17,685 bases of DNA. Source: a bacterium. Lineage in GTDB: Bacteria > Desulfobacterota > GWC2-55-46. The notes under the pieces are model-generated. The model saw nothing but the letters and a program-made list of their open reading frames with translations, did no database searches and had not been told where the DNA came from. The stretch lies in NCBI GenBank assembly GCA_004298725.1, contig SCQA01000185.1, positions 1-17,685 on the forward strand. The letters are read 5' to 3'. The position numbers and the translations under genes are program-made. Positions 6,472 through 14,698 of the stretch are shown one piece after another. How positions within the stretch are numbered: the stretch's first letter is position 1; every line of letters starts with the position of its first letter.

Positions 6472-7386
6472 TCACGCAAGCGCGGGTGCGCCGTCTTCAA
6501 TAAAAAAACGCTTCGACTCTTCTCTTTCAAGCGAGTCGCTTACTTCCCAGCAGTCCCGCTTTCTGAGTATCTGCTGAACAAGCTTGAAGTTAAGCGCGTG
6601 ACCGGACCTGTGCGCCGATATACAGCCTATTATGGGCATACCCGCAAGAGAGATGTCTCCCATCATATCAAGCACTTTGTGACGGACAAACTCATCGGGA
6701 TACCTCAGCCCGCCTTCGTTAAGTATGCGCGTGTCGCTTATAACCACGGCGTTATTTAACGAACCGCCCCTTGCAAGGCCGTTGGCGCGAAGCGCTTCAA
6801 CCTCGTTGAGGAAACCGAAGGTCCTGGCGCTGGCGACTTCGTCTTTGAATATATCCCTTGAAAACTGGCTTGAAAACGACTGCCTTGCCACGAACGGATG
6901 GGCAAAGTCAATGCTGTAATCAATTGAAAAGTCCATGTCAGCTGAAGGCTGTATAAGAACGTACTTGTCACCTTCAGAGACTTTTATAGGCTTCTTTATT
7001 ACAAGATACGTTTTTAAAGCGTGCTGTGCTTTAAGACCGGCGCCTTCCAACATTTCTATAAAGTGCGCCGCGCTTCCATCAAGCACCGGAACTTCCGGGC
7101 CGTCAAGCTCGACAACCGCGTTGTCAATTCCAAGACCGTAAAAAGCGGCGAGCAGATGCTCAACGGTTGACACCTTTACGCCCTTTACCCCAAGGGTGGT
7201 GGCATAATTAGTGGCAATCACGTTGCCTGCTTCAGCCTTTATTCTCGGCGAACCGGCAACGTCCTTTCTAATAAATACTATGCCTGTGTTTTCTGCGGAC
7301 GGCATTATACGCACATTAACGTTTGTGCCGGAATGAAGGCCTATTCCTGAAAAAGTTATTATTTCTTTTATAGTGTATTGTCTCAT
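6472..7386 (-). CDS. lpxC: UDP-3-O-acyl-N-acetylglucosamine deacetylase
   Basis: LpxC is the zinc enzyme of the committed step of lipid A synthesis in the cytoplasm, deacetylating UDP-3-O-acyl-GlcNAc. The zinc and catalytic residues are in place: Glu76-His77 in STVEHLLAAF, His236 and Asp240 in RHKVLDMMGD, and His263 in SGHALN. GIGLHSG near residue 14 is the family N-terminal motif. At 304 residues it has normal length. The ATG at 7386 lacks a Shine-Dalgarno sequence and lies a few bases after a promoter-like -10. A strong terminator follows the gene. It confirms an LPS-making organism. Confidence 0.97.
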   Translation of the reverse strand: MRQYTIKEIITFSGIGLHSGTNVNVRIMPSAENTGIVFIRKDVAGSPRIKAEAGNVIATNYATTLGVKGVKVSTVEHLLAAFYGLGIDNAVVELDGPEVPVLDGSAAHFIEMLEGAGLKAQHALKTYLVIKKPIKVSEGDKYVLIQPSADMDFSIDYSIDFAHPFVARQSFSSQFSRDIFKDEVASARTFGFLNEVEALRANGLARGGSLNNAVVISDTRILNEGGLRYPDEFVRHKVLDMMGDISLAGMPIIGCISAHRSGHALNFKLVQQILRKRDCWEVSDSLEREESKRFFIEDGAPALA

Positions 7387-7396
7387 GACAAGCTAA

Positions 7397-7425
7397 TATA
7401 AAGCAATAACCGTGCCTTTTGTTAA
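7397..7425 (-). promoter_or_regulatory. lpxC: Candidate lpxC promoter
   Basis: On the minus strand TTAACA (7425-7420) and TTTATA (7402-7397) are 17 bases apart. The predicted transcription start would leave only a few bases before the ATG at 7386, as for the phoH-like gene. The region is A/T-rich, so chance matches are possible. Confidence 0.35.
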
Positions 7426-7518
7426 CATATAGATAATTCAGTATGTTACTAAGATATTACGATATAGCATGTGTGTTAAAAATACAACTCTCACGCAGAA
7501 AGTCTCATTTCCGCCACT

Positions 7519-7728
7519 CTATCGCTTTGAAATAAAATAAAAAATAACCGATAGAAGAACACTTATAATAATTGACGTTGTAAGCGGAAAATAGACCGTG
7601 AAGTTGGCTTTCTTGTAAATAATATCGCCTGGAAGCCTGCCAAGAAACGGGAGTTTAGGCGCAACAGTAAATATTACGCCGATAAGCGCGATGATTATAC
7701 CAATTACAATAAGCGCCTTTCCAATCAT
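7519..7728 (-). CDS. Small DUF2905-type membrane protein
   Basis: This 69-residue protein has two predicted membrane helices (about 4-24 and 46-66). Between them is the motif LPFLGRLPGDI followed by NFTVYFPLTTSI, which is the hallmark of the DUF2905 family. The function of the family is unknown. The ATG at 7728 has a weak G-rich upstream stretch. It stands alone: 132 bases separate it from lpxC, and upstream lies a long gene-free gap shared with the divergent O-antigen-ligase-like gene. No terminator was recognised after it. Confidence 0.85.
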   Translation of the reverse strand: MIGKALIVIGIIIALIGVIFTVAPKLPFLGRLPGDIIYKKANFTVYFPLTTSIIISVLLSVIFYFISKR

Positions 7729-8056
7729 ACCCGCACCGCCTGCAAGCCAAGTAGTGATTTTACGAAAAAGCTGTATTTATCCATCTGCACCCCCGCCCCG
7801 CCCTCCCCCAAGAAGGGGGTTGATACCCCGTAAAGGGAAAGGAGGCAAACAAAAAACCTGCGATTAATTATATCTTCTTGCGAGCCGCCGTGTCAATGGA
7901 AGCGCGCCAAGCAAGCAAGATGCAAATAGACTTTACGCGGGTGTTATGATATTTTTATAAGCAAGGCGTTATATTTTGACGATTCACCGCGATTAAACAG
8001 TTAAATTAGAAAAGAAGCATCTTCGCGCTATGAGTTTTTAGAATAGCGCTTAACCG
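7729..8056. other. Divergent intergenic region with C5/G5 hairpin
   Basis: This 328-base gap separates two divergent genes. It contains a short hairpin CCCCC-AAGAA-GGGGG (7805-7819), similar in core to the palindrome at 4099-4140. A promoter-like TTGACG at 7976-7981 points to the plus-strand gene, with only a poor -10 (TTAAAT) at 19 bases spacing. A second hairpin GCGCTAT/ATAGCGC (8025-8049) ends eight bases before the ATG at 8057. No RNA gene was recognised. Confidence 0.45.
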
Positions 8057-9337
8057 ATGAAGGCATTCTTACAAAAAATTGACGAATACACTGAGAAACA
8101 CAGGCTCATAACCGTCTTTCTGGCAATCTTTTTATTTTTTCAGCCTTTCAGACCATACGCCGGAATAAGAAGCGCCGCCTTTGTAACTGTCCTTGTCCTT
8201 TTTTCAATACGCCTTATTCGCGGCTCCGCTAAAATACCCTTCACAAACAAAGCAGTTCAGGCGTTAATTCTTCTCGCGGCCGTGTGCCTTGTCAGCTCGC
8301 TTCTCGGCCCATACGCAATAGAGAGCCTCAACGCCATAAGAAAAAACCTTTTATACCAAATTGTGGTTTTTGCAGTCATAGTAACCGAATACCGGAATTT
8401 TGACGAAATAAAACCTCTTCTCTTTTCCATCTTCGCCGGTTTTACAGCGCTCTCGACGATAATTATATTCAAAAACAGCCCTTCGGTCTTACTGCACTGG
8501 CTTGACAGGGCAAACAAAGAAAATATATTTCTCGGAGGATACTCCACGCATGCAACGTTTTTCATACCACTGCTTACGGCCTATATCTTCGCGTTTCGCC
8601 GCTCGCCGGGCAAGAAGGCCGGACTTGTTGCCATGCTTTTATTATGGGTAGGGCTGTCGTTTTTAAATAATCACAGAACGCAAATACTGGCGTTCGGCCT
8701 TGCCATGTTTTTAATTGCCGCGCTTAGCAGAAGATACAAAGCTTTGATTGCGGGAGCCGTCCTTTGCCTTGCGCTTATAGCCGCGCTCTACGGTTTAAAG
8801 CCGGAATCTTTCACGCGATACAAAACGCTTCTTAACCCTTACACCTACGTTACCGACAACGACGAAGCCCTTAACGGAAGGCTCGCCATATGGCGCGGCA
8901 CAATAGACATGATAAAAGTAAAGCCCGTGCTGGGTTACGGCTACGGCTGGAAAAAAATCGCGTCAGTGGCAGTTGACAAAGGTTTTTTAGAGAAGTGGAA
9001 CAAGAACGGAGCAACCTACAAATACTTCTCGGCAACTTCCCACGGAACGACGAACCCTCATAACCTCGTCCTGCAGATACTTTTTGAAATTGGCATTATC
9101 GGGCTATGCGCTTTTTTACTTTTTTGGGTGGTTGTAATAGCAAAGGCGGTAAAAGCGCCTTTAAAAGAACAAAACGACGAAGGGCGCTTTCTGAAGTACG
9201 CTACCGCCGGCGTTTTGTTGTCGTATGCCGTTATCAACATAACCAACGGAGTCTGGCAGGAGGCAATGGGCGTGCTTATAATGGCCTTTGCCGCGTTTAC
9301 CGTTGTGCTTGCGAAAAGACAAACGGAAACGTCTTAA
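8057..9337 (+). CDS. O-antigen ligase / Wzy-like membrane protein
   Basis: This 426-residue inner-membrane protein has about ten hydrophobic segments and a large periplasmic loop at about 250-335, the layout of the WaaL/Wzy O-antigen ligase-polymerase family. Family positions include Arg207 in NNHRTQIL, NGRLAIWRG at 273-281, GYGYG at 293-297, and His336 in NPHNLVLQ; loop arginines and a loop histidine are the functional residues in WaaL. It would join or polymerise undecaprenyl-linked glycans onto a lipid acceptor. Sequence alone cannot separate ligase from polymerase, so no symbol is given. It is a lone plus-strand gene without an obvious Shine-Dalgarno sequence; a hairpin lies just before its start and a repeat island follows it. 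No other glycan genes are adjacent. Confidence 0.85.
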   Translation: MKAFLQKIDEYTEKHRLITVFLAIFLFFQPFRPYAGIRSAAFVTVLVLFSIRLIRGSAKIPFTNKAVQALILLAAVCLVSSLLGPYAIESLNAIRKNLLYQIVVFAVIVTEYRNFDEIKPLLFSIFAGFTALSTIIIFKNSPSVLLHWLDRANKENIFLGGYSTHATFFIPLLTAYIFAFRRSPGKKAGLVAMLLLWVGLSFLNNHRTQILAFGLAMFLIAALSRRYKALIAGAVLCLALIAALYGLKPESFTRYKTLLNPYTYVTDNDEALNGRLAIWRGTIDMIKVKPVLGYGYGWKKIASVAVDKGFLEKWNKNGATYKYFSATSHGTTNPHNLVLQILFEIGIIGLCAFLLFWVVVIAKAVKAPLKEQNDEGRFLKYATAGVLLSYAVINITNGVWQEAMGVLIMAFAAFTVVLAKRQTETS

Positions 9338-9384
9338 ATACGCCGCTCTGAAAATTCAACCCGCACAGACTTTCTCTTTTGTTG

Positions 9385-9449
9385 TGCCGTCAGGAGTTAG
9401 CTATCCCTGTTTGGATTCCTCTTTACCGGAATATGTCTCCGGCTGACGG
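9385..9449 (+). repeat. CCGTCAG-bounded interspersed repeat, copy 2
   Basis: This copy shares with 392-450 the leading TGCCGTCAGGAGTT, the internal CCTCTTTACCG and the closing GTCTC...CGGCTGACGG; the middle differs in length and sequence. The ends CCGTCAG/CTGACGG pair, and CCGGA-N7-TCCGG nests inside. TTTT follows on the plus strand, 48 bases after the O-antigen-ligase-like gene ends, so it may end that transcript. Confidence 0.65.
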
Positions 9450-9457
9450 TTTTAACC

Positions 9458-9524
9458 GTAGGATGGGCACCGCCCACCGGAAAATCGGCTCGCTCCTGTA
9501 AATGGTGGGCTGTGCCCACCCTAC
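9458..9524. repeat. REP-like inverted pair (GTAGGRTGGGCAC family)
   Basis: The left unit (9458-9478, starting GTAGGATGGGCACC) and the right unit (9504-9524, ending GTGCCCACCCTAC) are inverted copies matching at 19 of 21 bases. Each unit also folds alone, for example GGTGGGC-TGT-GCCCACC. Translated by chance they give the VGTAHH / VGGAHPT strings often seen in spurious hypothetical proteins. This fits a REP/BIME-type element; no RAYT transposase is present in the window. Confidence 0.75.
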
Positions 9525-9628
9525 TAAACTGTAATTTCGCATTGAGATCGCTTATTGATTCAAAATCAAAGGTACGTAACATGATTTTTTACTAAGCCCC
9601 TATAGTGTGCGCTCCACACGCCATTCAG

Positions 9629-10375
9629 CTACTCTCTATCTGCTCCATCGGGAAGGTCTATGCCGTTACCGGACTTTTCAAGCCTCTCAAGGGCTTCTTT
9701 CGCGGCCTCCTGCTCGGCCTCTTTTTTCCTTGCGGCGGCCCCTCTGCCAAGCACTTCTCCGTTTACTTCTACTTCCACTTCAAAAACTTTTTTATGAGAA
9801 GGGCCGCTCTCGCCAACCTGCCTGTACACTGGCGCTGATTTGAAAATGCGCTGAGTAACCTCCTGGAGTCTCGGCTTATAATCAAAGTACGACTCGTGGC
9901 ACTTGGCGCCGTCAATTAGCGGCTCAAAGAGCTTCTGCATAAAAACCGCCGTTGCCTTAATACCGCTGTCAAGAAAGACCGCCGCCACAAGCGCCTCGAA
10001 TACTCCGGCAAGTATAGTCTGGTTCAGCTCTCCGCCGCTTAACTCCTCGCCTCTGCCAAGCAAAAGAAGCTTGCCCATTTTAAGCTCCTTTGCTAAGCCG
10101 GAAAGCGTGCGCCTGTTCACAAGGCGCGACCTCATTCTCGTAAGCTCGCCCTCGTCAAGGGCCGGAAACTTTTCAAAGAGCATTGAGCTTATAATAAGCG
10201 AAAGAACTGCGTCGCCGAGGAACTCAAGCCTCTCGTTTGACTCAAGCCCTTTTCCTTCAGGCTCGTTCAAGAACGACCTGTGCACGAAGACCGTGCCAAG
10301 AAGGCAGGCATCTTTGACAGGCGACGGCAAACATCCGTTGAACTCGGCTATTTTAGTTGTTTTTAATTTGCCCAT
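9629..10375 (-). CDS. rnc: Ribonuclease III
   Basis: RNase III cuts double-stranded RNA, including rRNA precursors, in the cytoplasm. The 248 residues hold the endonuclease domain (about 10-155) with signature NERLEFLGDAVLS (Glu48, Glu51, Asp55), and a dsRNA-binding domain (about 165-233) with RKKEAEQEAAKEAL. In the second catalytic motif, normally LAD-x-x-E, the sequence reads ILAGVFEAL. Glu127 is kept, but the Asp matching E. coli Asp114 is Gly124 (codon GGA), a metal-site residue. The ATG at 10375 overlaps the mtaB end by 23 bases without a strong Shine-Dalgarno sequence, so it is probably translated by coupling. It is the last gene of the mnmA-mtaB-rnc run. Identity is certain; full activity is not. 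Confidence 0.95.
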   Translation of the reverse strand: MGKLKTTKIAEFNGCLPSPVKDACLLGTVFVHRSFLNEPEGKGLESNERLEFLGDAVLSLIISSMLFEKFPALDEGELTRMRSRLVNRRTLSGLAKELKMGKLLLLGRGEELSGGELNQTILAGVFEALVAAVFLDSGIKATAVFMQKLFEPLIDGAKCHESYFDYKPRLQEVTQRIFKSAPVYRQVGESGPSHKKVFEVEVEVNGEVLGRGAAARKKEAEQEAAKEALERLEKSGNGIDLPDGADRE

Positions 10376-11714
10376 CAGTCAAATAAATTGTTCCGGCAAA
10401 CCCTTCCGCCGTTGCCCGTCCAAGCCGCACCGTCAGCAACTTTTTGGCCGCGAAAGGCGTTGCAACAAACACCGGCATATAGTTTTTTGTCTTTCCTTTA
10501 AAGAGGCCTGTTTTAGCGTCCGCGGACGCCTCAAAGACCGCCTCGGCAATAGCGCCTTCAAAGCGCCTGTAAAATGCGAGCCTTTTGTGCGCGTCAAGCA
10601 CTTTAAGCCTCATGCAACGCTCTTTTATTACGGCTAACTGAACCTGCCCGGGAAGGCTGACCGCAACGGTTCCGTCCCTTTTTGAATAAGGGAAAGAATG
10701 GATGTACGAAACAGGCAGAGCCTCAAGCAATGAATATGTATTTTCAAATTCCCTTTCACCTTCGCCCGGAAAACCGGCTATAACGTCAACGCCTATGGAT
10801 ATGTCTTTAACAAGCGCCGCAAGCTTTTGTACCCTGTCAGCAAAAAGGTCTTTGGTATAAGCGCGCCGCATCTTGCCAAGCACTGTGTCGTCCCCGCTCT
10901 GGAGCGGCAGGTGCATATGGTTGCAAATATTCTTTGACGACGCCAAAAGCCCGATAAACTCGCCGGTAACTTCGTCCGGGTCAAGCGAGCTTATCCTGAA
11001 GCGGCAGGCATTGTCAAAGCGCCGCACCATGCGGATAACTTCGCAGACGCTTGACGCCTTAGGCAAGTCTTTACCGTACGCGCCAAGGTGTATGCCCGTC
11101 AGTATTATCTCCTTGTAGCCTTTTTGAACGAGCAAGGCAACTTCTTTTTCAAGGGTTTCAATGGGCAGGCTCCGTGAGCGCCCTCTGGCCTTGGGTATTA
11201 TGCAATAAGAACACGCCCTGTCGCAACCGTCCTGCACCTTGAGGTTCACGCGCGCCCTGCCGCCGGAGGAGAACGCCCTTAAAGTCAACGGCGCGCCAAA
11301 GTCCTTTGCTCCTGCAAGCGGCGCTGGACTCGCATATTGCCTGCCTTTGCCTTTCTCAAGGCACTCAAGCACGCGGTCTTTTTCAGGGTTACCGAGTATG
11401 TAATCAACGCCGTCAATATTTTTCACTTCATCAGGCGACATTTGAGCGTAGCAACCCGTTACAATAACAACCGCGTCCGGGTTCATTTTACGCGCCTTGC
11501 GTATCACAGCGCGGGATTGGCTGTTGGTTCCGCCCGTTACCGTGCAGGTGTTTATTATGTAGGCGTCAGCCGGGCCGGAAAAATCAACGACTAAAAAACC
11601 GCCGGCTAAGAGCATATCTTCAATGGCGGACGAGTCGTATTGGTTAGCCTTGCACCCAAGCGTGGCAATGGCCGCTGTTTTAGGCCGGCTTAATGTACGC
11701 GTGTTAGAGAGCAT
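10353..11714 (-). CDS. mtaB: tRNA t6A37 methylthiotransferase MtaB
   Basis: MtaB is a radical-SAM enzyme that converts t6A37 to ms2t6A in tRNAs reading ANN codons. The N-terminal methylthiotransferase domain shows LGCKANQYDS (Cys21), INTCTVT (Cys57) and GCYAQ (Cys88), which bind one [4Fe-4S] cluster. The radical-SAM motif CDRACSYC supplies Cys164, Cys168 and Cys171 for the other. The CKxNQYD wording favours MtaB over MiaB or RimO. A C-terminal TRAM-like part follows, for 453 residues in total. The ATG at 11714 overlaps the mnmA stop by 11 bases. The partner gene downstream is rnc. Cluster supply would come from the nearby isc genes. Confidence 0.93.
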   Translation of the reverse strand: MLSNTRTLSRPKTAAIATLGCKANQYDSSAIEDMLLAGGFLVVDFSGPADAYIINTCTVTGGTNSQSRAVIRKARKMNPDAVVIVTGCYAQMSPDEVKNIDGVDYILGNPEKDRVLECLEKGKGRQYASPAPLAGAKDFGAPLTLRAFSSGGRARVNLKVQDGCDRACSYCIIPKARGRSRSLPIETLEKEVALLVQKGYKEIILTGIHLGAYGKDLPKASSVCEVIRMVRRFDNACRFRISSLDPDEVTGEFIGLLASSKNICNHMHLPLQSGDDTVLGKMRRAYTKDLFADRVQKLAALVKDISIGVDVIAGFPGEGEREFENTYSLLEALPVSYIHSFPYSKRDGTVAVSLPGQVQLAVIKERCMRLKVLDAHKRLAFYRRFEGAIAEAVFEASADAKTGLFKGKTKNYMPVFVATPFAAKKLLTVRLGRATAEGFAGTIYLTDGQIKNN

Positions 11715-12807
11715 GGTCTATCCAGCCGCCTCCGAGGACTTCGTCGTTGTTATAAAACACCACGGCCTGCCCGGGCGCAACGGCCTTTTCCTTCGCGGTA
11801 AACCGCACCTCGGCGGAGTTGCCGTTTGTCATCTTCACGCAGGCTTTTACTCCGGCGTGACGGTAGCGTATTTTCACGGTTACATTTTCAAGCACCCCGG
11901 AGAGCGCCGTGTTTTTAGCCGCATTATTTATCCAGTTTAATTCGCTTGCGACAAGGCCGTTTGAATACTGGTCGCCTTCGCGGCCTATTATCAGACGGTT
12001 TTTGGCGGTGTCAATGCCAAGCACGTAAAACGGCCCGCCTGAAAGGTTAAGCCCTTTTCGTTGCCCCACCGTATAATTAAAAAGCCCTTTATGCCTTCCA
12101 AGCGTTTTGTTCTCGAGCGTTACAATGTCCCCCTCCTCGGCGGTTATCCGGTTGGAGAGAAACGCGGCGTAACCGGCATCGGACGCAAAGCATATTTCCT
12201 GACTCTCTTTCTTTTCCGAGGTTTTAAGCCCCAATCTTCCGGCATAAGCCCGCGCCTCTTTTTTTGTAAGGCCGCCAAGAGGAAAGAGGGTTCTTGAAAG
12301 CTGTTCCTGCGTCATGGTAAAGAGAAAATAACTCTGATCTTTATCCTGGTCAACGCCTTTTAAAAGTGAATAACCTGAGGCTGAGTTTGCAATCCTCGCG
12401 TAATGCCCCGTGGCAAGAAAATCCGCTTCAAGGCATAACGCCTTTTTTAAAAGCGTTTCAAATTTAAGAATCTGGTTGCACTTTACGCATGGGTTTGGTG
12501 TTTGGCCGTTTAAATAGCCGTTTACGAAGTAATCAACCACTTCTTTTGAAAAAGCCTCTTCCACGTTGACGACGTAAAACGGAACGCCAAGCTTGTCCGC
12601 CACGGCCCTCGCGTCGTTTACGTCGTCAGGCGAACAACAACTGCCGGTTGTGGCGCCGCACGCGTCATCCTTTGCCGAGTAGTCCCACAACTGCATTGTA
12701 ACGCCCACGCAGTCAAAACCCTGCTCTTTTAAAAGCGCCAGCGCAACGGACGAGTCAACCCCTCCGCTCATGGCCACTACCACTCTCTTCTTTTTATCTC
12801 CGGTCAT
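11704..12807 (-). CDS. mnmA: tRNA-specific 2-thiouridylase MnmA
   Basis: MnmA adenylates and thiolates U34 of Lys, Glu and Gln tRNAs, using sulfur passed on from IscS. The PP-loop SGGVDSS is at 14-20. The two catalytic cysteines are Cys107 in NPCVKCN and Cys206 in SQEICF, with GHYAR and KDQSYFL also matching. At 367 residues it has normal length. The ATG at 12807 has AAGGTG seven bases upstream. It heads the mnmA-mtaB-rnc run and lies downstream of the iscU terminator, so it probably has its own promoter. Its place after iscSU fits its need for IscS sulfur. Confidence 0.96.
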   Translation of the reverse strand: MTGDKKKRVVVAMSGGVDSSVALALLKEQGFDCVGVTMQLWDYSAKDDACGATTGSCCSPDDVNDARAVADKLGVPFYVVNVEEAFSKEVVDYFVNGYLNGQTPNPCVKCNQILKFETLLKKALCLEADFLATGHYARIANSASGYSLLKGVDQDKDQSYFLFTMTQEQLSRTLFPLGGLTKKEARAYAGRLGLKTSEKKESQEICFASDAGYAAFLSNRITAEEGDIVTLENKTLGRHKGLFNYTVGQRKGLNLSGGPFYVLGIDTAKNRLIIGREGDQYSNGLVASELNWINNAAKNTALSGVLENVTVKIRYRHAGVKACVKMTNGNSAEVRFTAKEKAVAPGQAVVFYNNDEVLGGGWIDHAL

Positions 12808-12826
12808 CGCAAAACACCTTGTTTTT

Positions 12827-12856
12827 ATCTTACGAAAACATCGCTACCCGACTCAA
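12827..12856 (-). promoter_or_regulatory. mnmA: Candidate mnmA promoter
   Basis: On the minus strand TTGAGT (12856-12851) and TAAGAT (12832-12827) are 18 bases apart, with the start codon about 20 bases further on. The match to consensus is moderate, but a promoter is expected here because a terminator lies just upstream. Confidence 0.35.
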
Positions 12857-12894
12857 TTTGCGTAAACGCGACGTATCGCGCACTGCAAAGCAAA

Positions 12895-12929
12895 AACCCC
12901 AAAAATGATTTTAACGCATTTTTGGGGTT
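12895..12929 (-). terminator. Intrinsic terminator after iscU
   Basis: AACCCCAAAAATG (12895-12907) and its perfect complement (12917-12929) form a 13-bp stem with a nine-base loop. On the minus strand it continues TTTGCTTTG after the stem's own T run. It ends the iscR-iscS-iscU transcript about 95 bases after the iscU stop and isolates mnmA. Confidence 0.88.
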
Positions 12930-13025
12930 CAGAGCCAATACTCTTTGCAACTTCACAATGCGGCATTACGACCTGTCTTCATCGCCCTGCCGTCATTTCC
13001 GTTAGACAACCGGCTGTGCATATTG

Positions 13026-13403
<378 letters not shown>

Positions 13404-13480
13404 TATAATCTCCTGTAAGTTGTCTTTTTAATATGCCGTTTTTATGTGAATCAACCGGAAGACCGGTGTTTTATACGCGC

Positions 13481-14650
13481 TTATAATTTTATTCCGGCGT
13501 AAAGCGGAGACATGCTTCTCATTCTCTCCACTATCGGGGGCATTACCTCAATAAGAAAATCAACGTCCTCGGCGGTATTCCCCTTGCCGAGGCTGAACCT
13601 TACCGAACCGTGAGAATTTTCCACCGGCACGCCAAGAGCCAGCAAAACGTGCGACGGCTCAAGGCTTCCCGACGTGCAGGCCGAACCGCTTGACGCGGCA
13701 ATGCCCTTCATGTCGAGGTTCAACAGCAACGACTCTCCTTCAACGAATTCAAAACTGACGTTGGCCGTGTTCGGAAGGCGCTTCTCAGGGTGCCCGTTTA
13801 TCGTTATATGCGGCACCTTTTCAGCAAGGCCTTTTTCAAGCCTCGTTCTTAAAGCGCTAAGGTGCGCCGCCTCTTTCTCCATATCCCGGCCGGCTATTTC
13901 ACACGCCTTGCCAAGAGCCGCTATTCCAGCAACATTCTCCGTGCCGCCGCGCCTGTTCCTTTCGTGGTGGCCTCCGTGTATCAAAGGCACAAGCCGCGTG
14001 CCGCGTTTCACGTAAAGCGCTCCAACCCCTTTGGGGGCGTAAAGCTTATGCCCTGATATCGCCATGAGGTCGATATTAAGAACGCTTAAATCAATAGGCA
14101 CTTTGCCGGCGGCCTGCACCGCGTCCGTGTGAAAGGCTACGCCGTGCTTCTTCGCTACGTCCGACGCTTCTTTTATGGGAGATATTACGCCTGTTTCGTT
14201 ATTGGCGTACATTATGGTAATCAGTATCGTCTTGGGCGTAATTGCCTTTTCAAGCTCGTCTACGCTTATAAGGCCGCCTGAATCAACGCCAAGGTACGTT
14301 ACGTCAAAACCCTCTTTGGCTAATTGCTTGCAAGTGTTCAGTACCGCCGGATGCTCGACTTTCGTGGTTATTATATGGTTGCCCTTGTCTTTTCTGGCGT
14401 AGGCAAGGCCCTTTATGGCGTGGTTGTCGCCCTCGGTGCCTGAGCTTGTGAATATTATTTCAGCCGGAGTGCAGTTAAAAAGGGCGGCTACTTTATCACG
14501 CGCCTCTTCCACCGCCTTCTTAGGCGCCCTTCCGGCCCAGTGGATTGACGACGGGTTGCCCCACTCTTCGGTAAGGTACGGCAACATCGCGGTAACGACC
14601 TCTTCATGAACCGGCGTCGTGGCGTTATGGTCGAAATATATTCTCTTCAA
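13481..14650 (-). CDS. iscS: Cysteine desulfurase IscS
   Basis: IscS is the PLP enzyme that takes sulfur from cysteine and passes it as persulfide to IscU and to tRNA thiolation enzymes such as MnmA. The PLP lysine is Lys202 in SGHKLYAPKG, His100 stacks on the cofactor, and the catalytic cysteine is Cys325 in SGSACTSGSLEPSHVL. The N-terminal YFDHNATTP is typical. At 389 residues it is near the usual length, and a NifS-like assignment is possible. The start is TTG at 14650, marked by a strong AGGAGG eight bases upstream; no ATG fits. It lies 48 bases after the Rrf2 regulator. Confidence 0.95.
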   Translation of the reverse strand: MKRIYFDHNATTPVHEEVVTAMLPYLTEEWGNPSSIHWAGRAPKKAVEEARDKVAALFNCTPAEIIFTSSGTEGDNHAIKGLAYARKDKGNHIITTKVEHPAVLNTCKQLAKEGFDVTYLGVDSGGLISVDELEKAITPKTILITIMYANNETGVISPIKEASDVAKKHGVAFHTDAVQAAGKVPIDLSVLNIDLMAISGHKLYAPKGVGALYVKRGTRLVPLIHGGHHERNRRGGTENVAGIAALGKACEIAGRDMEKEAAHLSALRTRLEKGLAEKVPHITINGHPEKRLPNTANVSFEFVEGESLLLNLDMKGIAASSGSACTSGSLEPSHVLLALGVPVENSHGSVRFSLGKGNTAEDVDFLIEVMPPIVERMRSMSPLYAGIKL

Positions 14651-14698
14651 GACAAAAACCTCCTTGCTATACCCGGTGTTTTGATATTATAAAGCTAT

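Noticed and set aside
9397..9582. 61-codon open frame with VGTAHH and VGGAHPT strings
   Set aside because: These strings are the chance translation of the REP-like repeat; such frames are known spurious calls.
9604..9628. GTGTG/CACAC hairpin as an rnc terminator
   Set aside because: The stem is only five base pairs and no T run follows it on the minus strand.
13454..13467. ACCGG-AAGA-CCGGT hairpin between iscS and iscU as an attenuator
   Set aside because: It is short, with no T run or paired alternative; it may be chance.
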